Shown piece after piece: positions 52,401-61,600 of a DNA stretch of 64,000 nt (the stretch's first letter is position 1; the number at the start of each line of letters is the position of its first letter). The DNA comes from Pegea sp. RAD2-039 (taxonomy: Eukaryota; Chordata; Thaliacea; Salpida; Salpidae): NCBI GenBank assembly GCA_034620365.1, contig JAQGEQ010000071.1, positions 1,612,001-1,676,000 of the forward strand, given 5' to 3'. The notes below the pieces were generated by a model. The model did no database searches. It saw only the letters and a program-made list of their open reading frames with translations, and was not told where the DNA came from. Position numbers and translations under genes: made by a program.

Positions 52401-55400
52401 ACACAGTAAGTAATGAACTACTTCAGCAGTTTCACGTTTATAATCTTAATCTTAGTTAGGATAAACAATTAAGTAGATTTGGTACATTGCCTAACATCTA
52501 CCGCCAGTTGTTGTTTAACCACAAAACTTTAACTGAGCTGTAACTTAAGAACTTTTAGAATTTATTTGATTTTTTGTATCGTTCTCATCAAAATCATTTT
52601 CAAATATTTATGTAACTTGTTTTGCAAATGTTTGTAAAATTTTGTTGATTAGCTAATTTCAATAGAAGAGATCATATAGATAAGTCTTGAGAGGTGTATG
52701 ATGTTTACGTTTCGATCAAGCAAATAATAAAAAAATTAAACCAACTGGTAAACAATCTAGATTTTAATGCTTGTACATTAATTAAATCAATTAAAACTGG
52801 TTACAATGTCTAAAAGGCGTAAAATTCAAAAATACAGATTTTTATTATTGAATATCAAGTTCAATTAATTTTGATCTTTCTCTGACAGGCATTTGTTCTG
52901 CCAATTATATGATTAAGAGTAATTCATAATATTTTAACAAAGTTATCAACCAGATCAAAGTTATAAAAAAATATTTTCAGGCTTGGTTAAAAAACTTGTC
53001 TATATCTTCCCTAAACTTATTGGTCGTTGAAAGCAAGTCTGTGTAAGGCGTTAGACTACCACAGTTAAGAAAATAAGCAAGATGATTGATGACAACATTC
53101 AAGTTTAGTATATCAATGTTATAAGATATAAAACCATTATTTATTCATTTACATCAATATTAAATTTGTCACTTTAAATATTCATCAATTTAAAGTTGTT
53201 TAACTCTTTTTTGCAGTAAGACAATATCTTCTTTGCTTTAAGTGTTATTCGATTATTACAAAAGATTAAAAGTTCAAATTTTAACAAAAAAATTTGTGGC
53301 TTCAGAATTCGATAACAACAAAGGATAATTTTTTTTAATCTCTGGTTATTTTGGTCAGGTTTTTTAATTCTTTTAACAATTTTATAAAATATGCTCACTT
53401 TGCTTAAAAAATTCAGAATTTTCTACGTTTCTAGATTTTTAACTAAACTTTATAAGTTAAAAAAAATATGTGTATATAACAAAAGCTAATATAATTTTTG
53501 AAAGATAACTGAGAGATAGATTGAAGCCTGAAAATTACACTAATGTCAGTTTAAAATAATTGAATTGATTTGTTAATTTAAACTATTTCATGTTGCGATC
53601 ACAAACTTGCTCATATTAGAAATATGTTGGCTTTAATATCTGAAATGAAAACGTGCAGTAATTATTGGATAGAACTTTAAATGAATCACCTATTTTTCAT
53701 GTGAAAGCCATTTTATGGAAACCTAACATCTGGTAGTTCTAAAATAGAGATGTAATTTTTACCAGATGCTATTTGTTAAAGAGTATTTTAGATTTGCTGC
53801 TTTTCAAATAAAGTCATGTCCTTTATTGATACAATTTCATCTCACAGTAATAATTTTAAATTACGAATAGAATATTGGTAAAAAAATAAAACCATGAAAG
53901 TGTTTTAGTATCGGCAACTATCGCCTACCACCTTTAAGTTATTCTTGTTCCAATATTTTATTGTTTTGATCAGAAGCTAATAATATTGAACAAACAAAAC
54001 GCCGTCTTGAAAATGTTACCTCTTCATAAGCATCTGTTCAGTTTTCTACTAAGACGCTTATCTGACATATGTCAATTAATTAATGGCAATATTAAACAGT
54101 TAATAAATTGAAGTTAAATAAGAATGAAAAGAATATGGTCTAACATCTTAAGAAAATAAGATGCTGTTGGATGTATAGTAAAGTGGTTACTTCATTTTTT
54201 ACAATCCGAAAGTTTTGCGAATAAATCCAAAAATAGTCTTTTTATAAGATTATTACAATTTTTTATATCTTAAAATTTCATATCTTTAAATACATTTTTC
54301 GGACTTAAAAAATATAAGCAGCCATGTTATGAGCATATAAACGACAAAAGTCAACCAACTGCATGGTTAAAACGTAGAAAAAAAAATTATTTTTCCCATT
54401 AAGCTAATACCAGATACATGAACAGACAGAAGAAATTGAGAAGAGCTTTTGAAAAAATAAAGTTCTGCTGTAAATTATTTCACCCTGGCATTTATTTGGT
54501 ATGTATTTAGTGATCCATTGAAACACAGGAAATTAATAAATAAATTTCAATAAACCCATTTTAGTCTAACTGCTTTAAATTGAATAATCTTCAAGACTTT
54601 AGTAAACTATTGCTTTGATAAAAAGTCAATAAATTTTTTGCCTTTTCTTATAAAATCAAAATTTCAATCGATAGAAAGTAATTTATGCATAGTGGAAATA
54701 GAAAAACTTACAAATTTGTTTGATGTTGTAGATCATTTTTTACTTCCATTTTAACAGAAGATGAATCATTTTTCTTGTGATTAGTTGATTCAACGGTTAG
54801 GATCTTCTTGTCACTTGTAATAACATTCTTTTCCTACAAAATCAAGTTATGCTAATATATTTATAACATTCATAAAATAAGTACAATTAGCTTATAAAGT
54901 TTTAATCTCTGGAATAACTTTTCTTTTTCAAAGTTTCTGCTAGTATCACTTTCATTGTAACAAATATTTAATAGCAGAGTTGTAAAATCAATAAAAATGA
55001 TCAAAATATAAAAGTACTTTTACACATAAAGAGGTATATATTGATTATCAATTGAAGCAAATGCAGTGAAAGTTCAGTGATAAAAATTAAACTTGAAACT
55101 AACTTCTAAGTTTTGTAAGACTGAAAAGTACTAAAATCAAAAAAAGGTTATTGAAACAAAAATTTGTAACTAATGCATTTCTTTTTTATTTTTTTAGTTA
55201 CAACTAAATATTCAAATGATATATATACTATTTAAGCTGTTAAAACAATAGAGAAACATTAAAAACCTCTAAAGTAAAGACTTAGTTTCAATTTTAGTGC
55301 CGGTATTTATTGAAAAAAAAAACTAATCTAAGTAAGTTTTATATTCAGATCTAACAAATCTTGAAACTAAAAACATAAACCTTGTTCTTGGTGATTGAAG

Positions 55401-55605
55401 GTACCAAGAGATAATCTTTACAATTTTAAGTGAACAGTTCAAACTAAGAAGCTACTTTAACAAATATTCATCAAGTATAAAATATTGATTTAGTATTAGA
55501 CATCACCTTTTCATTTTTTTCACTTATTTTTGTTGTATTTCTTAGCGGTTTTATTTCTCCTTCAAAGATTTCGGAAAATGTTTTAGCATCGGATGTTAGC
55601 TCCAT
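40400..55605 (-). CDS. Orphan homeodomain transcription factor, 18 coding exons, complete
   Basis: Exons (minus strand): 55507-55605, 54712-54833, 48892-49493, 48763-48826, 48048-48493, 47918-47987, 47314-47527, 46817-47042, 46705-46762, 46129-46261, 45877-45988, 45637-45747, 44919-45104, 44711-44848, 44188-44313, 43381-43515, 40601-40816, 40400-40443. They sum to 3102 nt, one open frame of 1033 residues plus TGA, with GT/AG at every junction. Residues 1-633 are polar, Ser/Asn/Gln-rich. Residues 650-709 are a canonical 60-residue homeodomain (R5, L16, F20, L40, W48, F49, Q50, N51, R53; helix 3 RVVQVWFQNTRAARKK). Residues 710-1033 are Tyr/Ser/Pro/Asn-rich, with an Arg/Gly patch at the start of exon 13. 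Q50/N51 predict TAAT-type DNA sites. The homeodomain shares KRPRT, KP, REELA and RVVQVWFQN with LIM-class domains (Lmx1, Lhx1/5) and similar words with ZFHX, but no LIM domain or zinc finger is present. Not assigned to a family. An upstream non-coding exon is possible. Confidence 0.85.
40601..40816 (-). CDS. Homeobox gene exon 17 (phase 1-1)
   Basis: 216 nt, residues 948-1019, after a 2.56-kb intron. Acceptor GCTTACAG, donor GGAG|GTAAGG. Asn/Pro/His-rich. Symmetric phase 1-1. Confidence 0.8.
40817..43380 (-). other. Homeobox gene intron 16
   Basis: 2.56 kb, phase 1, very A+T-rich. Short open frames on the plus strand at 41620-41850 look like chance. I see no exon or repeat. Confidence 0.6.
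43381..43515 (-). CDS. Homeobox gene exon 16 (phase 1-1)
   Basis: 135 nt, residues 903-947. Acceptor TTTCTTCCAG, donor GAAG|GTAAAT. Pro/Ser-rich, no domain recognised. Confidence 0.8.
43516..44187. other. Homeobox gene intron 15, with a long open frame on the opposite strand
   Basis: 672-bp phase-1 intron. The plus strand is open from 43764 to 44129; its first ATG is at 43851 (92 residues). A plus-strand acceptor TATTTTCAG (43822) and donor AAGCAG|GTGAAT (43940) frame part of it. It contains hydrophobic and aromatic residues but no known domain. Treated as unproven. Confidence 0.3.
44188..44313 (-). CDS. Homeobox gene exon 15 (phase 1-1, internal alternative donor)
   Basis: 126 nt, residues 861-902. 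Acceptor TTATTCAG, donor CAAG|GTGAGG at 44187. A second strong donor, CTG|GTGAGTAC, lies inside at 44250 in the same phase; its use would drop exactly 21 residues. Confidence 0.8.
44711..44848 (-). CDS. Homeobox gene exon 14 (phase 1-1)
   Basis: 138 nt, residues 815-860, after a 70-bp intron. Acceptor TTTTTTTAAAG, donor CAG|GTTAAA. Ends in a Tyr/Gln/Ser-rich stretch (YTFDYSYNQSRQYQ). Symmetric phase 1-1. Confidence 0.8.
44919..45104 (-). CDS. Homeobox gene exon 13 (phase 1-1, RG/Tyr-rich)
   Basis: 186 nt, residues 753-814. Begins GMRGFRPQRSFRGMNGRH, an Arg/Gly-rich patch, then Tyr/Pro/Ser-rich sequence. Donor CAAG|GTAGAT. Symmetric phase 1-1. Confidence 0.82.
45637..45747 (-). CDS. Homeobox gene exon 12 (phase 1-1)
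   Basis: 111 nt, residues 716-752. Acceptor TTTTCAG, donor AATG|GTTACT. Tyr/Ser/Pro-rich. Length is a multiple of three and both ends are phase 1, so it could be skipped in frame. Confidence 0.8.
45877..45988 (-). CDS. Homeobox gene exon 11 (homeodomain C-terminal half)
   Basis: 112 nt, residues 679-715. Acceptor TTTGTTTAG. Carries homeodomain positions 30-60: REELA, then helix 3 with RVVQVWFQN. Position 50 is Gln, 51 Asn, 53 Arg, 54 Ala. A basic tail (ARKKEAIKNR) may act in nuclear import. Donor ACG|GTATTA, phase 1. Confidence 0.92.
46129..46261 (-). CDS. Homeobox gene exon 10 (homeodomain N-terminal half)
   Basis: 133 nt, residues 634-678. An acidic lead-in is followed by homeodomain positions 1-29: basic arm AKRPRTR, helix 1 and the loop to helix 2 (FFAHNQKPNKR). 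The donor AGA|GTGGGT lies between homeodomain positions 29 and 30, phase 0. Confidence 0.9.
46705..46762 (-). CDS. Homeobox gene exon 9
   Basis: 58 nt, residues 615-633, separated from exon 8 by a 54-bp intron. Ser/Lys-rich linker ahead of the homeodomain. Donor AAAG|GTTGGT. Phase 2 out fits exon 10. Confidence 0.75.
46817..47042 (-). CDS. Homeobox gene exon 8
   Basis: 226 nt, residues 540-614. Acceptor TTTGACAG, donor CAG|GTTAGA, phase 0 in and 1 out. Rich in Asn, His and Asp; ends with a Ser/Pro stretch (SKSPSSG). Confidence 0.8.
47314..47527 (-). CDS. Homeobox gene exon 7
   Basis: 214 nt, residues 468-539. Acceptor TTTTTCAG, donor TGT|GTAACA, phase 0 out. Asn/Gln/Ser-rich, no domain recognised. 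Confidence 0.75.
47729..47752 (+). repeat. 12-bp exact tandem duplication
   Basis: GGTGGTAATAAA twice head to tail, inside intron 6 of the homeobox gene. Likely a replication-slippage product. Confidence 0.75.
47918..47987 (-). CDS. Homeobox gene exon 6 (small)
   Basis: 70 nt between a 60-bp and a 390-bp intron. Without it exon 5 meets a stop in exon 7; with it the frame is kept (phase 1 in, phase 2 out). Encodes TSTSSGLTGSFLLSSDKEK. Donor CAA|GTAAGA is strong, acceptor GTGAAG is weaker. Confidence 0.7.
48048..48493 (-). CDS. Homeobox gene exon 5
   Basis: 446 nt, residues 296-444. Acceptor AATTTGCAG, donor ATAA|GTAAGTC. Ser/Thr-rich with an acidic/Lys segment near its middle (KNKQDEKEKESS). 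Leaves phase 1. Confidence 0.85.
48763..48826 (-). CDS. Homeobox gene exon 4
   Basis: 64 nt, residues 275-295. Preceded by a 65-bp intron with a long T-run ending in CTAG; donor CAG|GTAGTA. Enters in phase 1 and leaves in phase 2, matching both neighbours. Confidence 0.75.
48892..49493 (-). CDS. Homeobox gene exon 3 (largest)
   Basis: 602 nt, open throughout, residues 74-274. Acceptor TTTTCAG, donor ATG|GTTAGT. Composition is rich in Ser, Asn, Gln and His, as in disordered activation regions. No domain recognised. Confidence 0.85.
49724..49751 (+). repeat. (ATA)n-type microsatellite
   Basis: Imperfect run of ATA/TAA units in intron 2 of the homeobox gene. Confidence 0.6.
50540..50930. promoter_or_regulatory. 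Intronic G+C-richer island with inverted CACACCTGTCC boxes
   Basis: CACACCTGTCC at 50748-50758 and its exact reverse complement GGACAGGTGTG at 50903-50913 lie 144 bp apart. The second extends to AGGTGTGA, the T-box half site; both include the E-box CACCTG/CAGGTG bound by Snail/ZEB-type factors. A plus-strand frame is open for 98 codons (50716-51012) without a recognised domain. Candidate intronic enhancer of the homeobox gene; factor identity is inferred. Confidence 0.35.
54712..54833 (-). CDS. Homeobox gene exon 2
   Basis: Acceptor TTTGTAG, donor TT|GTAAGT. Encodes residues 34-73, Lys/Ser/Asn-rich, with no known domain. Joins exon 1 in phase 0 and leaves phase 2 for exon 3. Confidence 0.75.
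55507..55605 (-). CDS. Homeobox gene exon 1 (start)
   Basis: Begins MELTSDAKTF and has 33 codons, ending in phase 0 at AAG|GTGATG. The frame stays open upstream of the ATG to a possible acceptor (AACATAG at about 55622), so a 5' UTR exon may precede. The ATG context is weak at -3 but has G at +4. Confidence 0.65.
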
Positions 55606-58561
55606 ATAGAATTTTCTTTTACCTATGTTTGTTTGATTTTAATTGTTTTTTCTTTTACTAAACGTAATTATAGATTTGATAACAAATGACCTTGAGTATG
55701 TTACAAGCATAAAACTATTTAAAAAGACCTACAAAAGAAGAATTTAAAAACAATTTTGCATATATCAGAGCTTGGTAAGATTACAATTACTTACAAATAC
55801 TGACTCTATTATATTTCTAAATCTATTTAACACCGACAATAGTTTAAAGGATTTAACTTAATTATTTTATTAATTCAACATAAGAAAAAGTGAAGAAATA
55901 GTTTTTTGAAAAAGTTATAAATTGTTTAGAAAAATAAGAATGAAGCTTTTATTACTTATTTTATTACAATTAGTTTTTAGTTGAATTATAAATTTATAAA
56001 TGTAACAGAAAAGATCTTAAAAGGTATAGTAACTGATTCATAGTTGTAGCAAAATAATAAATAACTAGAATAGAATAGTTAAATATTCCAAGTACAAATT
56101 AAATTAAAGTCAAAATCATTGAAAAACAACTTTTATATGACATGTAGCTTGTTATAGTGATTGTAAGATCATTAAATTGCTGAACAACTGATTAAGAAAA
56201 TTAAGTTGAAATAAATAAATATAAAATCAACTAATTAGAATTGACATATTATTATTATTCTTAGTATTTCGAACCAATTAAGGTTGTTGGTATTAAGACC
56301 AATCCTTTTCGATTTAAAAAACTTAAAAAATGTTAGTTGAGTCAATTTGATAACTTTGTCATGCTATCCTTTCAAACTGTGATGAACTTTTTTTAATTAA
56401 ACTTTCTTAAGTTGACCTGAATAACAACAATACACTGAGCTTAAATGAGTTGAGATATCCTTCGCAAAAAATGTCACCCTTATTTTCTACAAACTTTGTT
56501 TCTGCTTTAAGCATTTTAGAAAACAAATTAAGAACTCCACAATCTATTATAAAACAGTAACAACTAACAAATGTTTCAAAATTGTTTAATTGATAATAGC
56601 TGATTTTAATAATAGGTAAATTTTTTAGTCTACTAAAGTAAAAAACGAAAATAAGTGAAAAATTTTATCCGCCATATTATTTAAGCGTGAAATTGGAACA
56701 AATAGAAAACCTTTACACAAAAAATTGCGATAACTTATAAAAACTATTCTATAATTGAAGATAACCTCCTAAACTCAGAAGTGAAATAATTATGTTACTA
56801 AAAAAATAAACCTATTTCAATTTTGTTTAAAATATAAATTTAATACCGTAACATTGACGCTACTTCCCTTCAAAATTGTCACACTGATTTTCAAAGACTT
56901 TTTCAAACTGTCAAGTCTCTTATAATTAACCTATAAGACTTTCTTTCATGAAAAGGCTTTTACCATCAATATGCGGAAAGTCTAAAAAAACTAGTTGATT
57001 GTGTAAATGATTCACAATCAATCTTAATAGTAAGTTTCAAAGAAGCTCAAAACAAACCGTTTTATACAATTTTTATCAGTTTAAAATTTACAGTAAATAT
57101 TGCCTCTCAAGTTTAATGTACAACTTTAAAAGCAGAAAAAAATATGCACAATGATTATAAATTCATAAATTTGAATAAAAATCATTGTTTTGTTGAATTT
57201 CCTTCAAAGTATTAAGCACTAATTGAGTTTTTAAATAAAAAAAATTATCGAAAAGTAACAAACTGATATTACACGAAAATTTCCAAAATTATTTTTACAT
57301 AAATGAAACAAAGAATTCTGTGTTTCATTTAATCTGCTTTGATTAGGTTAGACGTAACAAAACTACCAACAGTATCTTGCTATGTGGGTATTATCACCAA
57401 AACATGAAGTAGTTATAACTAAAAGTAAATAGCATAGAAACTAGTCTAAGAGTTTACCTCCAAGGATGAAATGAAAATTTGAACTGTTAATCTATTGTAA
57501 ATCTCAGATTTGTATCTTGCTTGCTCAACTCTATATCTTTATCCTCTACTGTATGATTCTCCAGGTATCGGCTCTTAAATCTTAATCTAGGACGATTAAA
57601 TATCACATTGGATGATGATTTAAAGAGTATTTTTTTGTCGTTTTAAATTTGGTGTAAAATGAATCGATATCTTATTCAATTTATCAGTTTTATTAGTTCT
57701 GTCATTCTATAATACAAAGTCGGTATTTCCTTTAATTTTATTTCTTGCTTCAATGCAATTCAATTATAATCAATAGATGATTTTTCAATAGTTTTAAATG
57801 TAACCAAAAGATTTTGCAAAAGTGTTTTTTATGGTTTTTTTGGTTAAAACTGTAAATAAAATAAAAGTTTGATTGATTAATAATTTTTCGGTGTAATAAA
57901 AAGGCAAAAAAGTAACTTATTTGCATAAGAAAATTGTTTATTATATATAAATGGCATCTGGAGGTAATTTCGCACTTTTTTTTGATAGCTTAGAAAATAA
58001 TTGCTAGAAGTTAAAGCTATTAAACAAACAACACTAAAAGATAAAATCAAAATTAATCAACAAATATAAACAAATATTCAAGAATCATAGCATAGCTCTT
58101 AAAACAAGTCACAATTTACGTATAAGGCATAAAACACAACAAAATAAAGCAGACATTTCTTGTGGGAAAGATTTAAATTTGTCTGCCTTTATTTATTTCA
58201 CAAATATGACAAACTAGTGTACAAAGGTAAAAAGGTAATTATTTAAAATAATTTTATTCAATCTTGAAAAATTATGATAAAATTTCGATTCTCAAAGTTG
58301 TCGATGAATAAACTATCAAACAAAATACTCATTATTTTTGGATTAATTCATCTCTAACAACATACTCTGACTATAACAAATATTTTCACACACTTTCACA
58401 AATGAAACGTTCTCTTGATAAAGTTTAATGAAACCATTTTATTGCTGACTAATGAACACTTAATTTAGCAGAAAATAAACTATTCTGCTGCAAAATTGCC
58501 TACTTAGATATCTTAGTCCTCAGCTTATCAAATCAAAGTTGAAAAGTGACGACTGTGCTGC

Positions 58562-58654
58562 GTTTCAATTCGATCGTCTTCACGATCAGCATGAGACCAT
58601 ACCACACGAAGACAGCGAAGTAGCGCAGCTTCTGCCGCTGCGAAGTATTGAAAC
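58562..58654. other. Nested inverted repeat, candidate structured RNA or promoter element
   Basis: Outer arms GTTTCAAT (58562-58569) and ATTGAAAC (58647-58654) enclose two perfect hairpins: GATCGT-CTTC-ACGATC (58572-58587) and CGCAGC-TTCTGCC-GCTGCG (58624-58642). The whole sits in a G+C-rich island about 3 kb upstream of the homeobox start. It does not have tRNA boxes or tRNA arm spacing. Function unknown; either strand could be transcribed. Confidence 0.35.
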
Positions 58655-58663
58655 TAGCATTTC

Positions 58664-58675
58664 AACACATGTGTT
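58664..58675. promoter_or_regulatory. 12-bp palindrome with central E-box
   Basis: AACACATGTGTT is a perfect palindrome with CACATGTG, an E-box for bHLH dimers. It lies 10 bp beyond the nested inverted repeat, upstream of the homeobox gene. Confidence 0.3.
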
Positions 58676-61600
58676 TATGAGTCCCTCGACCCCACCTACT
58701 TTTTATCTCCTTGTATAATCATTTATTACCAGCATCTTATCATCAGTCGCACTCTAGCTGTTGCGGTATCCTTCATGTTTCTTTAATGCGATTCGAAACA
58801 GCATCACTGTTTTAAAAGTTGGTGGTCTAAAGAAGGTGATCTCGCCCAGGTGGATTGCGACCTATCACACTAGTAAGTTTTTTTTCAGACTTGTACCCTC
58901 CAGCTACTCAGTAAAGTCTTGTTGTAATCAATCATAGTAAACTTTGCCATTAGAACCTGTCTCGAAGTTTTGAAAGTTAAATTCTCACTGTTATTGTGCT
59001 AAAGCTCAACCATAATTGGTTTCTTAGCAAGATAGCTTTCTATTAATAACTTTTGCTGATGCTTGAATGACGAATAATTTTCTAAATCCACAGAAGCTCA
59101 ATAATTTTTTGTACTTTTAAGCATATTTTTAAGTCTTACTATTTTGATAAAATGTTAAAAATTTGCAAATACTGAAGTTTTATGTAAAATGAAATCGATC
59201 TAGGAAAAAGCAAACGTGACATTATCTTCAATGATTGTATAAAATTTCATTTTAAAACCTTAATCTAATAATTTTATTGGTTTAAGGAAAATAGTTTCAT
59301 TAATTTTTGTCTAGTAAATACACTAATCTTATATTTGCGATGTGAGATTCGTTAATGTCATAAAACACAGTTTTTACTTAATCTTTGATTTGTAATTTTT
59401 GAATTTAGTCCCGAAATTTTTTTATCTAATGAGATTAAAATATGTTAATTTATCATTAATAAGTTTCATAGATTTCTGACAGTTACTTACACCGGAATTA
59501 CAAGCAAACAGTTGAACAAGCAAGTTTACTTTCACTAATTTTACAATAAAACAAACATTATTGACTGATTATACTTAGTCATAAAAGTCTTAAATAACCA
59601 AATAGCATAACAGTCTAATTAAGACTGTTTATTTTTAGCTACCTTTAGTTTACTTACGTGGTAAGTGTACCATTCATTTTTTGACAAACTTCAACAAAAG
59701 TTGGAGTCGTCATTATAAAAACTGACTAATTACAAGCTTCATGAGTCTTAAAGTCTCTTTATTGATAGTATATAAAAGTGCTTTTATAGTTTTACATAGT
59801 TTAAAAATGAAAACTGTTTAATAAAAACTAAATGTATTTTGGATGTAATTTTATTCAACAAAATTAGTATATAATGCCAAAAGTAAAGTTAAATCTTTTA
59901 CAGAAAAACATCTTACTAATTCTTAAACAGAAAATTTACTAAAAATGTGTTGGTGATAAACAAATGTCAGTTGTAATAATGATTTGAAGAGAAAAATCAA
60001 ATTAGAAAAATATATCTTCAATGTTTGCCGTATCTAACACTACAAATTGATAATTTCAACTATTTAACCAATATAAACCACAATCTAAAAAACAATTAGT
60101 ATAAATGGTATACAATAATAGAGAACTGCATTTTTGAATGTAGTTTTTTAGCTACTCTTAATTTTACGCCAGTTTACAAACACATTTCAACTTTATAAAA
60201 CGTTTTTTTAGCATACATACATTTCAAAAAAAAACACAGCATAACATAGAAATGTTAACAGCTGAACAAAGAATACAAAACGACTTTAACATGAAAACAT
60301 TTTTGAGATGGACAGCTACAAATGAGTGAGAAGTCAATCAAATTTAACCTTTGTAAAAACTGGAGGGTATAGTTTAAGTAGACCTATAAAACTTCAATTT
60401 CAGATGATTTGCTGGTTTGAAAGCGTTTACACGGTTATTAACATTAGTTGTTAATCTGAATGAGTGAAGCAAGAAATTATTTTTCATTAACTTAACTGCT
60501 TCTGAACGTGTCAAAATTTATCATTCTAAACATTTTTCTTTTAATGCTCTGGCTGATTATCTAAACCTTTAGCAAATTTATTGTTATAAGCAGATTAAAC
60601 AGACATTAATAGAAAATGATTATGATAAAATCATGAAAAAATAGCTTATGACTAAATCCTATGATAAACATCGGGTGGATGGCATAAACAACTAGTACAA
60701 GCTTACTTTATAGAATTTTTTAAATCGGACAGTTACCACAATATTAAAGCGTAAACATGTTACACGTCAGATCTTCAAAACATTAGACACTTATTAGCTT
60801 AGACATCTAAAGATCTCTACTTCCTCGGCGCCTATTAATCTCAAACTCGCAGTATAAAGGAAAAACACTTCAGACTATTGAATGTACTTGGTAAGATAGA
60901 TATGTAGGAGATTACCCACATTTGATGGATGTAAGCAAAGCTATAAGAATGATAATTTGTGAGCAGACATAATGGTGTGTCAATTACTAATCTATCATAC
61001 ACCAGATATCTCGTTCTTCTAATTTTATCTAAACCAAATAAACTTTAATAAATCAAAAAACAATAAGTTCATTGTGGTAGAGGATCTCTGATTCAAAATC
61101 AAACTTTTATTTTCTTGCAACAGTCAACTAGTTGTTCATTAGTCTAAATTCATTTTAAAGAATGATTGAAAGGTTGTTTTGCTAGTAGAAATAAGATCGC
61201 TTTCTACTTTTTGAGTTCTGATATAGAAAAAGGGTAGCGAGTTCTCACTAGCAACTCTCAGCAGGGTGTTAACAGCTAATAACAAGTGGAACGACAGTTG
61301 ATTCTCTTGTCTTCAGGAATACTGATATCAAGCTGTTCATATGACAAAAGACTTTTGCTTCAACCATTGAATAGTTTTTGTCATGGTCCTTGATATTCAA
61401 GTTACATGTGAAAATAGCTCTGCAAAGTTTTTGTGACGCTGCCTTGAATATAAAGTATAAGAGCTAAATTATCCATCTCGCATGTTCTTGTGACGCGTGG
61501 CAGAAAAGTAATTCACTGCATTCAAACAAGACATGGTATGCTAGAGGCCGTTTTGACTTGGAGTCAGGCAATATTTTCTCATTGACTGTTATCACTAAAC

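Larger units (their letters stand above)
49494..54711 (-). other. Homeobox gene intron 2
   Basis: 5.2 kb, phase 2, the largest intron. Mostly A+T-rich, with an ATA microsatellite at 49724-49751 and one distinct G+C-richer island at about 50540-50930 (separate entry). No minus-strand exon with matching phase was recognised between. Confidence 0.65.

Noticed and set aside
53174-53398. 74-codon minus-strand Lys/Ile-rich frame in homeobox intron 2
   Set aside because: Composition typical of chance frames in A+T-rich DNA, and no splice sites in the required phase.
58562-58654. tRNA with long variable arm
   Set aside because: Arm lengths and loops do not fit; the 3' hairpin has a 4-nt loop instead of the T loop, and no A or B box.
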